From assembly GCA_036351115.1 (NCBI GenBank), contig JAZBOL010000050.1, forward strand, positions 1-29,975: a DNA stretch of 29,975 nucleotides. The letters are read 5' to 3'. The notes under the pieces were generated by a model. It searched no databases. It was given only the letters and a program-made list of their open reading frames with translations, and had not been told where the DNA came from. The position numbers were made by a program, and so were the translations under genes. Source of the DNA: Marinihelvus sp036351115 (lineage in GTDB: Bacteria; Pseudomonadota; Gammaproteobacteria; Xanthomonadales; SZUA-36). Shown one piece after another: positions 20,515-28,058 of this stretch (positions are counted from its first letter, which is position 1; every line of letters begins with the position of its first letter).

Positions 20515-22422
20515 ATGCCCGTGATTACCCTGCCGGACGGCAGCCAACGAGAATTCGATCAACCCGTCAGCGTGCTGGACGTGGCCGCGGACATCGGACC
20601 CGGTCTCGCCAAGGCGACCCTCGCGGGCGAGGTTGACGGCAAGCTCGTGGATGCGGCGCACACGATCCAGGAGGATGCGGCGCTGCGCATCGTCACGGCG
20701 CGGGACGAGGAGGGCCTGGAAGTCATTCGGCACTCCACCGCGCACCTCCTGGCCCAGGCGGTGAAACGCCTGTTTCCGGAGGCCCAGGTCACCATCGGCC
20801 CGGTGATCGAGGACGGCTTCTACTACGACTTCGCCTACGAACCGGGCTTCAAGCCCGAGGACATCGATCGCATCGCCTCCGAGATGCGGCGCCTGGTCAA
20901 GGACGCCATCCCCGTGGAGCGCGAGGTGTGGCAGCGTGGCCCCGCCGTGCAGTTCTTCCAGCAGGAAGGCGAGGAGTACAAGGCCGAGATCATCCGGGAT
21001 CTGCCCGAGGACGAGGAGCTTTCCCTGTACCGCCAGGGCGACTTCATCGACCTGTGCCGCGGACCCCACGTACCCAACACCGCCCACCTCGGGCACTTCA
21101 AGCTGACCAAGCTGGCCGGCGCCTACTGGCGGGGCGACAGCAACAATGAGGTGCTCCAGCGCATCTACGGCACGGCCTGGCCCGACAAGAAGCAGCTCAA
21201 GGCCTACCTGCACCGCATCGAGGAGGCGGAAAAACGTGACCACCGCCGCCTGGGCAAGCAGCTGGACCTGTTCCACTTCCAGGAAGAAGCCCCCGGCATG
21301 GTGTTCTGGCACCCCAAGGGCTGGTCCATCTACACGGAGGTGCAGAACTACATCCGTGAGCGGCTGCGGGACGCGGGCTACGGCGAGATCAACACGCCCG
21401 AGGTGGTGGATATCTCACTCTGGGAGCAATCCGGTCACGCCGCCAAGTACCTGGAGAATATGTTCCTCACCGACAGCGAATCCCGGCAGTACGCCATCAA
21501 GCCGATGAACTGTCCGTGTCACGTGCAGGTATACAACCAGGGTCTGCACAGCTACCGCGATCTGCCGATCCGTTTCGCGGAGTTCGGCTCCTGCCATCGC
21601 AACGAAGCCTCCGGTGCGTTGCACGGCCTCATGCGCGTGCGCGGTTTCACCCAGGACGACGCCCACATCTTCTGCACGCCGGACCAGGTGCAGTCCGAAG
21701 CCAGCGCCTTCATCGAACTGCTGTTCAGCGTGTACCGGGACTTCGGCTTCGAAGACGTCAAGGTCGAGCTCAGCACGCGGCCGGAGAATCGGATCGGCGA
21801 CGACGCGCTCTGGGATAAGGCGGAGGCCGCGCTTCAGGCGGCGCTGGAAGCGGCCGGCATGGAGTGGTCGCTGAACCCCGGGGACGGTGCCTTTTACGGA
21901 CCCAAGATCGATTTCTCCCTCAAGGACACGATCGGCCGGGTCTGGCAGTGCGGCACCCTGCAGCTGGATTTCAACATGCCGGAACGGCTCGGCGCGCATT
22001 ACATCGCCGAGGATTCCAGCCGCCAGACGCCGGTCATGCTGCACCGGGCGATCCTCGGATCCCTGGAACGTTTCATCGGCATCCTGATCGAAAACCACGC
22101 CGGCAAATTCCCGGCCTGGCTGGCCCCGACACAGGCCGTGGTGATGAATATCACCGACCGGCAGGCAGAATTCTGCGAAGAAGTTGCCGAAACCCTTGAA
22201 AACAGGGGCTTCCGCGTCGATTTGGACTTGAGAAACGAGAAGATCGGCTATAAAATCCGCCAGCACACTTTAGCGAGGGTTCCCTACCTGCTTGTTGTGG
22301 GCGACCGGGAGGTCGAGGAGGGGGCCGTCGCTGTGCGTACGCGCGAGGGTGAAGACCTGGGCAGCATGGCCCTGGCAGACTTCGCGGAACGCCTTGCCGA
22401 CGATGTCGAGCGGCGAGGGTGA
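20515..22422 (+). CDS. thrS: Threonyl-tRNA synthetase
   Basis: 635 residues (E. coli 642), class II aminoacyl-tRNA synthetase that charges tRNA-Thr. Order: TGS domain (MPVITLPDGSQREFDQPVSV, residues 1-60), then the editing domain with zinc-site-like H73 and H77 in HSTAHLLAQAV. The catalytic core has MNCPCHV and GLMRVRGFTQDDAHIFC, with HRAILGSLERF in motif 3, so the zinc ligands Cys, His and His are present. The C-terminal anticodon-binding domain (about 530-635) ends the protein. A purine-rich AAAAGGAAAG site precedes the ATG. First gene of the translation cluster; infC starts 26 nt after its stop. Confidence 0.97.
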   Translation: MPVITLPDGSQREFDQPVSVLDVAADIGPGLAKATLAGEVDGKLVDAAHTIQEDAALRIVTARDEEGLEVIRHSTAHLLAQAVKRLFPEAQVTIGPVIEDGFYYDFAYEPGFKPEDIDRIASEMRRLVKDAIPVEREVWQRGPAVQFFQQEGEEYKAEIIRDLPEDEELSLYRQGDFIDLCRGPHVPNTAHLGHFKLTKLAGAYWRGDSNNEVLQRIYGTAWPDKKQLKAYLHRIEEAEKRDHRRLGKQLDLFHFQEEAPGMVFWHPKGWSIYTEVQNYIRERLRDAGYGEINTPEVVDISLWEQSGHAAKYLENMFLTDSESRQYAIKPMNCPCHVQVYNQGLHSYRDLPIRFAEFGSCHRNEASGALHGLMRVRGFTQDDAHIFCTPDQVQSEASAFIELLFSVYRDFGFEDVKVELSTRPENRIGDDALWDKAEAALQAALEAAGMEWSLNPGDGAFYGPKIDFSLKDTIGRVWQCGTLQLDFNMPERLGAHYIAEDSSRQTPVMLHRAILGSLERFIGILIENHAGKFPAWLAPTQAVVMNITDRQAEFCEEVAETLENRGFRVDLDLRNEKIGYKIRQHTLARVPYLLVVGDREVEEGAVAVRTREGEDLGSMALADFAERLADDVERRG

Positions 22423-22448
22423 ACGGTTAACGAGCAGGAGAAGAAAAC

Positions 22449-22967
22449 ATCGCTTCTAAAAAAGAGTCGCGGCGTAACAGTGATATTCGCGCGCCAGAAG
22501 TAAGGGTCATCGACAAGGACGGGGAACAGGCGGGCATCATGTCGGCCGAAGAAGCCCTCGCCTTCGCAAAAGAGTCCGGCATGGATCTCGTGGAGATTGC
22601 CCCGAACGCCGAACCACCCGTTTGCCGGGTCATGGATTACGGCAAGTACCGGTTCGAGCAGGCCAAGAAACAACAGGCGGCCAAGAAAAAGCAAAAGGTC
22701 ACGCAGGTCAAGGAAGTGAAATTCCGGCCAGGGACCGAAGAAGCGGACTACCAGGTGAAGATGCGCAACGTGCGCCGCTTCATCGAAGACGGCGACAAGG
22801 TCAAGGTGACCTTGCGGTTCCGGGGCCGGGAGATGGCCCACCAGGAACTGGGTCGCGACATGCTGGAACGCATTCGCGACGAAATGGCCGAAGAGACCAT
22901 GGTCGAGCAGTTTCCGAAGATGGAAGGCCGGCAGATGGTCATGTTGATTTCACCGAAACGCACGTAA
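22449..22967 (+). CDS. infC: Translation initiation factor IF-3 with AUC start
   Basis: 172 residues. IF3 binds the 30S subunit and checks start-codon choice. The frame is closed upstream by TAA at 22428-22430, and no ATG, GTG or TTG lies between it and the conserved N-terminal sequence. ATC at 22449 stands 8 nt after AGGAG (22436-22440) and is the only suitable start. The first ATG, at 22539, would delete the conserved SDIRAPEVRVIDKDG region. N-domain DLVEIAPNAEPPVCRVMDYG, the lysine-rich linker and C-domain IKFRPGTD-type KEVKFRPGTEEADYQVKMRN are typical. Non-canonical infC starts (AUU in E. coli) allow IF3 to repress its own synthesis; the same is likely here. Confidence 0.94.
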   Translation: MASKKESRRNSDIRAPEVRVIDKDGEQAGIMSAEEALAFAKESGMDLVEIAPNAEPPVCRVMDYGKYRFEQAKKQQAAKKKQKVTQVKEVKFRPGTEEADYQVKMRNVRRFIEDGDKVKVTLRFRGREMAHQELGRDMLERIRDEMAEETMVEQFPKMEGRQMVMLISPKRT

Positions 22968-22979
22968 GGTTTCGGTTTG

Positions 22980-23010
22980 CCCTGGGCCCCGGTCCGGGGC
23001 GCAGGGTTTT
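22980..23010 (+). terminator. Terminator-like hairpin after infC
   Basis: An 11-position stem with one G-G mismatch (22980-22990 with 22996-23006), loop GGTCC, followed by TTTT at 23007-23010. It lies 13 nt after the infC stop. It may reduce transcription into rpmI-rplT or serve as part of the structured leader. Confidence 0.6.
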
Positions 23011-23025
23011 CCCGGAAGATTCCAG

Positions 23026-23071
23026 GAGCGCCCAAGAGCCGGTGAGTCGGCGCCTGCTGGGCGCTCTCACC
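23026..23071 (+). promoter_or_regulatory. Candidate H-type pseudoknot in the rpmI-rplT leader
   Basis: Stem 1 pairs GAGCGCCCA (23026-23034) with TGGGCGCTC (23058-23066). Stem 2 pairs GGTGA in its loop (23041-23045) with TCACC directly after stem 1 (23067-23071), so the two helices can stack without a gap. Loop lengths (6 and 12 nt) suit an H-type pseudoknot. In E. coli, L20 represses rpmI-rplT by binding a pseudoknot upstream of rpmI, so an L20 operator is a reasonable reading. Confidence 0.5.
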
Positions 23072-23185
23072 CTGTAAAGAAGAAGCGGTTCCAAGCCAAG
23101 GAAGCGTGCTGCGACGGCCCTGCCGGCGACATCACCGCTTGGATCACGCATTAAGAGACGGTCCTTCAGGGACCAGGAGAAAACG

Positions 23186-23383
23186 ATGCCCAAGATGAAA
23201 ACGAATCGGGGCGCGGCCAAGCGTTTCAAGAAAACCGCCAGCGGCGGTTTCAAGCGTGGCCACGCGTTCCACAGCCACATCCTCACCAAGAAAGACCAGA
23301 AGCGTAAGCGCGGCCTGCGGGGTACTGACATGATCAGTGACGCCGACAAGAAAGTCGTTAAACGCCTGCTGCCTTACTCATAA
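23186..23383 (+). CDS. rpmI: Ribosomal protein bL35
   Basis: 65 residues, the standard length. The sequence is diagnostic: MPKMKTNRGAAKRFKKTASG at the start, KRGHAFHSHILTKK in the middle and DADKKVVKRLLPYS at the end. A small, very basic protein of the large subunit. AGGAG lies 7 nt before the ATG, and just before it GGTCC/GGACC (23161-23175) form a short hairpin that could modulate access to the site. rplT starts 15 nt after the stop. The 218-nt spacer to infC is structured, see the terminator and pseudoknot entries. Confidence 0.98.
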   Translation: MPKMKTNRGAAKRFKKTASGGFKRGHAFHSHILTKKDQKRKRGLRGTDMISDADKKVVKRLLPYS

Positions 23384-23398
23384 CGGGAGGATTGAACA

Positions 23399-23755
23399 AT
23401 GGCACGAGTAAAACGTGGTGTAGTCGCCCGCGCGCGGCACAAGAAAGTACTGAAGGAAGCAAAGGGCTACTACGGCGCCCGTCGCAAGACCTATCGCTCC
23501 GCGAAGCAGGCGGTCATCAAGGCCGGTCAGTACGCCTACCGCGACCGTCGCGCCAAGAAGCGCGAGTTCCGCCGCCTGTGGATCACCCGGATCAATGCCG
23601 CGGCCCGTCTGAACGGCCTGTCCTACAGCCGTTTCATGAACGGCCTGAGCAAGGCCGAGATCGACATCGACCGCAAGGTCCTCGCCGATCTGGCGGTACA
23701 CGACGCCGCGGCCTTTAGCGCCCTGGCGGAAAAGGCGAAGGCCAGCCTGGCCTAA
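23399..23755 (+). CDS. rplT: Ribosomal protein bL20
   Basis: 118 residues, standard for bL20: MARVKRGVVARARHKKVLKE, then AKGYYGARRKTYRSAKQAVI and RRLWITRINAAARLNGLSYS, ending in the globular C-domain (SKAEIDIDRKVLADLAVHD). It is an early assembly protein binding 23S rRNA and in E. coli also the translational repressor of its own operon. Here the rpmI-rplT leader carries a candidate pseudoknot that could be its target. GGGAGG precedes the ATG at good spacing. The stop is followed by hairpins and a strong terminator before pheS. Confidence 0.98.
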   Translation: MARVKRGVVARARHKKVLKEAKGYYGARRKTYRSAKQAVIKAGQYAYRDRRAKKREFRRLWITRINAAARLNGLSYSRFMNGLSKAEIDIDRKVLADLAVHDAAAFSALAEKAKASLA

Positions 23756-23789
23756 ACCTCGGTTTCCCCGCTCGCCGGGGAGTCCACAC

Positions 23790-23815
23790 GGGCAGGGCGC
23801 CGCGGCGTCCTGCCC
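23790..23815 (+). promoter_or_regulatory. Hairpin upstream of the pheS terminator (possible attenuator element)
   Basis: GGGCAGG (23790-23796) pairs with CCTGCCC (23809-23815), and CGCC with GGCG continue the stem. Its last two C overlap CCAGGG (23814-23819), which can pair instead with CCCTGG (23836-23841) in the loop of the terminator. The two folds exclude each other, as in attenuators. A smaller hairpin (CCCCG/CGGGG, 23766-23780) precedes it. Confidence 0.45.
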
Positions 23816-23824
23816 AGGGTTCAG

Positions 23825-23858
23825 GAAGGGAGAGGCCCTGGCCCCTCCCTTCTTTTTT
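23825..23858 (+). terminator. Intrinsic terminator between rplT and pheS
   Basis: GAAGGGAG (23825-23832) pairs with CTCCCTTC (23845-23852), with inner GGC/GCC pairs, and six T follow at 23853-23858. It lies 20 nt before the pheS start codon, so pheS must be transcribed through it or from a promoter overlapping it. Confidence 0.85.
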
Positions 23859-23878
23859 GTTTCGGGTGAGGTATCCCC

Positions 23879-24913
23879 TTGGATTCTGCCAACCAATTAC
23901 CAGCTCAATTGCCAGAGGAATTGCTGGCGCAGGCGCGCAGGGCCGTTGCGGACGCGACGGATTTACGCGCTCTCGAAGACCTGCGGGTGCATTACCTGGG
24001 GAAGAAGGGCGAAGTCACGGCCCTGCTGAAGTCCCTGGGCGGCATGGCGCCGGAGGAACGCAAGACCTTCGGCCAGGCCGTGAACCGGGTGAAGCAGGAC
24101 ATCCAGGGTCTGCTCAACGACCGAAAAGCGGCGCTGGAAGCGGAAGCGCTCAGCGAAAAGCTCGCCGGGGAGCGCATCGACGTGACCCTGCCGGGGCGCG
24201 GCAACCAACGTGGCGGGCTGCACCCCGTGACGCGAGCCATGCAGCGCATCACGGACCTGTTCAATCGCCTGGGCTTCGACGTGGCCACGGGGCCGGAAGT
24301 CGAGGACGATCACCATAACTTCGAGGCCCTGAATTTTCCGGCGCACCATCCTGCGCGGGCCATGCACGACACGTTCTATTTCGGTGACGGGCGCCTGCTG
24401 CGCACCCACACCTCGCCGGTGCAGGTCCGCGCCATGCTGGCGAACGTCGAGCGGGGCGAGTCCGCGATCCGCGTCATTGCGCCGGGCAAGGTGTACCGCA
24501 GCGACTACGACCAGACCCACTCGCCCATGTTTCACCAGGTCGAGGGACTGCTCGTGGGCGAAAACGTGAGCATGGCGGACCTCAAGGGTGTGCTCCAGGC
24601 TTTCGTCAACGCGTTCTTCGAGCGCGAGATGGCCATGCGGTTCCGCCCGTCCTATTTTCCGTTTACGGAGCCTTCCGCGGAGGTGGACGTGGCCTGGGAC
24701 AAGGGCGACGGCTCGGAGCCCGGCTGGCTCGAAATTCTCGGCTGCGGCATGGTGCATCCCAATGTCCTGGCCGCCTGCGGCATCGACAGCGAGCGTTACC
24801 TTGGCTACGCCTTCGGCATGGGTGTCGAGCGCCTCGCCATGCTCCGCTACGGCGTGACCGACCTGCGCCCCTTCTTCGACAACGATCTGCGCTTCCTGCG
24901 CCAGTTCCGCTGA
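23879..24913 (+). CDS. pheS: Phenylalanyl-tRNA synthetase alpha subunit
   Basis: 344 residues from TTG 23879, set by GAGG about 7 nt upstream; no ATG or GTG fits the conserved N-terminal helix (ELLAQARRAVADATDLRALE). The N-terminal coiled-coil (to about 90) binds tRNA-Phe. The class II core has GGLHPVTRAMQRITDLF, NFPAHHPARAMHDTFYF, VYRSDYDQTHSPMFHQVEGL (motif 2 region) and GCGMVHPNVL, with GMGVERLAMLRYGVTDLR (motif 3) near the end. It is the catalytic half of the alpha2-beta2 enzyme and pairs with PheT, whose gene starts 22 nt downstream. The 3' end FFDNDLRFLRQF is the family end. Confidence 0.97.
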   Translation: MDSANQLPAQLPEELLAQARRAVADATDLRALEDLRVHYLGKKGEVTALLKSLGGMAPEERKTFGQAVNRVKQDIQGLLNDRKAALEAEALSEKLAGERIDVTLPGRGNQRGGLHPVTRAMQRITDLFNRLGFDVATGPEVEDDHHNFEALNFPAHHPARAMHDTFYFGDGRLLRTHTSPVQVRAMLANVERGESAIRVIAPGKVYRSDYDQTHSPMFHQVEGLLVGENVSMADLKGVLQAFVNAFFEREMAMRFRPSYFPFTEPSAEVDVAWDKGDGSEPGWLEILGCGMVHPNVLAACGIDSERYLGYAFGMGVERLAMLRYGVTDLRPFFDNDLRFLRQFR

Positions 24914-24935
24914 GCCGGCGCGGCAGGAGTCATTC

Positions 24936-27323
24936 ATGAAATTTTCCGTTCAGTGGCTCAAGGAGTGGTGCCCGGTCGATCTCGATCCGGAGGCCCTGGC
25001 CACCCGGCTGACCGCCGCCGGCCTCGAAGTGGACACGGTGGCCCCGGTGGCCAGCCCCTTCGAAGGGGTCGTCGTCGGGGAAATCGTCGCCTGCGAACCG
25101 CATCCTGACGCGGACAAACTGAAGCTGTGTCGCGTGGACGACGGCAGCGGCCAGATGCTGCAGGTCGTGTGTGGCGCACCCAACGCCCGCCTGGGGCTGA
25201 AAATGCCCTTTGCCCGGGTTGGCGCGGTGCTGGACGGCGGTGACAAGGGGCCTTTCAGGATCGGCAAGGCAAAGCTTCGCGGCGTCGAGTCCTTCGGCAT
25301 GTGCTGCTCGGCCCGGGAACTGGGCCTGTCGGACGATCACGCAGGGCTCCTGGAGCTTCCGGGGGATGCCCCCATCGGCCGGGACTTCATGGACTGGCTC
25401 GAGCTCGATGACGCCACCATTGACCTGGAGCTGACGCCCAACCGGGCGGATTGCCTGGGCATCAAGGGCCTGGCCCGCGACGTGGCGGCCATCACGGCTA
25501 CGCCGGAAACGCCGCTGACCGTCGAGGCGGTTCCCGCGGCGAGCGACGAGCGCCTGCCGATTACACTCGACGCGGCGGAAGACTGCCCGCGCTACGTCGG
25601 GCGCGTGATCCGCGGCATCGACCCCACCGCGCCCTCGCCCCTGTGGATGCAGGAAAAGCTGCGGCGCAGCGGCATCCGCAGCATCAGCGCGGTGGTGGAC
25701 GCCACCAACTACGTGCTGATGGAGCTGGGTCAACCCATGCACGCCTTCGACCTGGACAGGCTCCGGGGCGGCATTACCGTGCGGCGGGGTCGGGCCGGTG
25801 AATCCCTGACCCTGCTGGACGGCAAGGAAGTCGATCTCGACGATCACCTGCTGGCAATCTGTGACGACGCCGGCCCCGTGGCCCTGGCCGGCATCATGGG
25901 CGGGCTCGACAGCGGCGTCACCGGCGACACGACGGACATTCTTCTCGAATCCGCCTGGTTCCGGCCCGCGACGATCATGGGCAAGGCCCGGGACCTGGGC
26001 CTGCACACGGACTCCTCCCACCGCTTCGAACGGGGGGTGGATCCGGAAGGGCAGGTCGAGGCCATGGAACGCATCACCGGCCTGCTGCTCGAACTGTGCG
26101 GCGGTACGCCCGGACCACTCCTGGTGGCGGAGTCGCGCGAGCATCTGCCTGCGCGTGAGCCGGTCACGCTGCGCCTCGACCGGCTCAATCGGGTGCTGGG
26201 CAGCGACCTCGGCGCCGGCGAGGTGCAGGCCATTCTCGAGCGGCTGGGGATGCAACTGGAGACCCTGGACGGGGCATGGCGGGCCACGCCACCGAGCGCC
26301 CGTTTCGATATCGAGATCGAGGAAGACCTCATCGAGGAAGTGGCTCGGGTGCACGGCTACGACAAGCTGCCGGCTGCGCTGCCCAGTGGTGAATTGACCC
26401 TGCCGGCGCTGAGCGAGACCCGTGTGCCGGTGGCCGCCTTTCGTGATGCGCTCTGTGCGGCGGGCTACCAGGAAGCGATCACCTACGCGTTCGTCGACCG
26501 CCGGCTGCTCGAGCGCCTGCAGCTCGACGACGGCGCGCTGCCGCTTGCGAATCCCATTTCCTCGGACATGGACGTGATGCGCACGGCGCTGCTTCCCGGG
26601 TTGCTCAGCGCCCTGGGGCGCAACCTGCGCTACCAGCAGGAGCGCGTGCGCCTGTTCGAAACCGGCAAGGTGTTCCTCCAGGGCGACACCCTCGACGAGG
26701 TCGAGCGTGTCGCTGCCGTCGCGTGTGGAACCGCGATGCCGGAGCAGTGGGACGTTGCGTCTCGCCGTGCGGACTTCTTCGACCTGAAAGGCGACCTGGA
26801 ACAGGTACTCGCGCTGCGAGGGGGCGGACAATCGGTGCGGTTCGTGCCGGCGGAACGGCCCTTCCTGCACCCGGGTCAAGCCGCCGATGTGCTCGTCGAC
26901 GGGTCGCGGGTGGGGTGGATTGGAGCGCTCCATCCGGCGGCTCAGAGAGCGCTGGATCTGAAGGTTCCCGTGGTCGCTTTCGAAGTCGATTTGAACCCGA
27001 TTAAAAATCGCGAAATACCACACGCGAATAAAATTTCGTCTTTTCCGTCCGTGCGGCGGGACCTGGCTTTCCTCGTCCCCGAGGCGGTCTCTTTTGCGGA
27101 CATCGATGCCGCCGGCCGCGAATTGGCGGGTCCCTTGCTGACCGATCTCAACATTTTTGACCAGTTTTCAGGGCAAAGTGTTGAAAAAGGTTACAAAAGC
27201 TTAGCTATTAGCTTGATTTTGCAAGACGTATCAAGCACTCTTACCGATGAAGCCGTGGATTCCCTGATCGACCGCGTGGTCAAGGGGCTGGAATCCCGGC
27301 TGGATGCACAGCTCAGAGGTTAA
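24936..27323 (+). CDS. pheT: Phenylalanyl-tRNA synthetase beta subunit
   Basis: 795 residues (E. coli 795). Order: N-terminal MKFSVQWLKEW, OB-type tRNA-binding domain with ACEPHPDADKLKLCRVD (about 50-66), B3/B4 editing domain, and B5 with the FDIEIEEDLIEEVARVHGYD stretch (about 455-475). A catalytic-like domain and the C-terminal FDX-ACB anticodon-binding domain (about 700-795, beginning SSFPSVRRDLAFLVPEAVSF) follow. It forms the alpha2-beta2 enzyme with PheS. AGGAG lies 8 nt before the ATG. The 3' portion after about 26990 is clearly richer in A/T than the rest and may hold the promoter for ihfA. Confidence 0.97.
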   Translation: MKFSVQWLKEWCPVDLDPEALATRLTAAGLEVDTVAPVASPFEGVVVGEIVACEPHPDADKLKLCRVDDGSGQMLQVVCGAPNARLGLKMPFARVGAVLDGGDKGPFRIGKAKLRGVESFGMCCSARELGLSDDHAGLLELPGDAPIGRDFMDWLELDDATIDLELTPNRADCLGIKGLARDVAAITATPETPLTVEAVPAASDERLPITLDAAEDCPRYVGRVIRGIDPTAPSPLWMQEKLRRSGIRSISAVVDATNYVLMELGQPMHAFDLDRLRGGITVRRGRAGESLTLLDGKEVDLDDHLLAICDDAGPVALAGIMGGLDSGVTGDTTDILLESAWFRPATIMGKARDLGLHTDSSHRFERGVDPEGQVEAMERITGLLLELCGGTPGPLLVAESREHLPAREPVTLRLDRLNRVLGSDLGAGEVQAILERLGMQLETLDGAWRATPPSARFDIEIEEDLIEEVARVHGYDKLPAALPSGELTLPALSETRVPVAAFRDALCAAGYQEAITYAFVDRRLLERLQLDDGALPLANPISSDMDVMRTALLPGLLSALGRNLRYQQERVRLFETGKVFLQGDTLDEVERVAAVACGTAMPEQWDVASRRADFFDLKGDLEQVLALRGGGQSVRFVPAERPFLHPGQAADVLVDGSRVGWIGALHPAAQRALDLKVPVVAFEVDLNPIKNREIPHANKISSFPSVRRDLAFLVPEAVSFADIDAAGRELAGPLLTDLNIFDQFSGQSVEKGYKSLAISLILQDVSSTLTDEAVDSLIDRVVKGLESRLDAQLRG
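27181..27211 (+). promoter_or_regulatory. Candidate internal promoter for ihfA in the end of pheT
   Basis: TTGAAA (27181-27186) and TATTAG (27206-27211), with a 19-bp spacer, lie in an unusually A/T-rich patch of pheT about 115 bp before ihfA. In E. coli, ihfA is also transcribed from a promoter inside pheT. The spacer is longer than ideal, so this is tentative. Confidence 0.35.
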
Positions 27324-27325
27324 CC

Positions 27326-27625
27326 ATGTCACTGACCAAAGCAGAAATCGCCAACCGCTTGTTCGACGAAGTCGGTCTCAACAAACGGGAAGCGAAAGAG
27401 TTCGTAGACGCCTATTTCGAGACCATCAAGGCGGCCCTGGAAGAGGGTGAGAACGTCAAGCTGTCCGGCTTTGGCAATTTTCAGCTGCGCGATAAAAAAG
27501 AACGACCGGGCCGTAACCCGAAGACGGGCGAAGAGATTCCGATCTCGGCGCGTCGCGTGGTGACGTTTCGCCCGGGCCAAAAATTGAGAGCAAGGGTTGA
27601 AGCTTATGTTGGATCCGGGGAATGA
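27326..27625 (+). CDS. ihfA: Integration host factor alpha subunit
   Basis: 99 residues, the standard length. MSLTKAEIANRLFDEVGLNK, then KLSGFGNFQLRDKKERPGRN with the DNA-intercalating arm region GRNPKTGEEIPISARRVVTF are diagnostic of IHF-alpha rather than HU. It forms a heterodimer with IhfB and bends DNA sharply at WATCAANNNNTTR sites in replication, recombination and transcription. It starts 2 nt after pheT, so co-translation is likely. One perfect IHF consensus lies in this same window at 9816. The MerR-type gene overlaps its end by 20 bp. Confidence 0.97.
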   Translation: MSLTKAEIANRLFDEVGLNKREAKEFVDAYFETIKAALEEGENVKLSGFGNFQLRDKKERPGRNPKTGEEIPISARRVVTFRPGQKLRARVEAYVGSGE

Positions 27626-27962
27626 CAAGGAACTGCCTCCGATCCCAGCGAAGCGCTACTTCACCATTGGGGAAGTGAGCGAGCTGTGCGGCGTGAAGCC
27701 GCACGTGCTGCGCTACTGGGAACAGGAGTTCGAACAGCTCAAGCCGGTCAAGCGACGGGGAAACCGCCGTTATTACCAGCGGGGTGACGTGATCATGATC
27801 CGCCAGATTCGAAGCCTGCTGTACGAGCAGGGTTTCACGATCAGCGGCGCACGACAGAATCTCGAAGGGGAGCAGGCCAGCGACGATTTCGATCGCAGCC
27901 AGCAGATCATCCGCCAGACGCGGCTGGAACTCGAGGAAGTGCTGCAGGTGCTTAAACGCTGA
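27606..27962 (+). CDS. MerR-family transcriptional regulator (IHF-linked type)
   Basis: 118 residues from ATG 27606, which lies 20 bp inside ihfA; upstream in-frame TTG at 27597 is less likely. The N-terminal winged helix has RYFTIGEVSELCGVKPHVLR (about 17-36) and YWEQEFEQLKPVKRRGNRRY. A coiled-coil helix then dimerises (SQQIIRQTRLELEEVLQVLKR). No metal-binding cysteines follow, so it is not a classical metal sensor. This gene directly after ihfA is common in gammaproteobacteria; its regulon is not known. A strong terminator follows 28 nt after the stop and ends the long cluster. Confidence 0.92.
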   Translation: MLDPGNDKELPPIPAKRYFTIGEVSELCGVKPHVLRYWEQEFEQLKPVKRRGNRRYYQRGDVIMIRQIRSLLYEQGFTISGARQNLEGEQASDDFDRSQQIIRQTRLELEEVLQVLKR

Positions 27963-27989
27963 GGCGCCCCTGAATCATCATTGAGAAAG

Positions 27990-28011
27990 CCCGCCCAACG
28001 GCGGGTTTTTT
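27990..28011 (+). terminator. Intrinsic terminator after the MerR gene
   Basis: CCCGCC (27990-27995), loop CAAC, GGCGGG (28000-28005) and six T (28006-28011). An AAAG before the stem lets it also act, more weakly, on the convergent minus-strand gene. Confidence 0.9.
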
Positions 28012-28058
28012 ATTGCCCGATGATTGGGCAGTAGGGAGGAGGAAATCGGCAGGCGCGT

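Noticed and set aside
23756..23878. T-box riboswitch or PheM-type leader before pheS
   Set aside because: No T-box sequence, no specifier loop and no ATG-led Phe-rich frame; T-boxes are also essentially absent from gammaproteobacteria.
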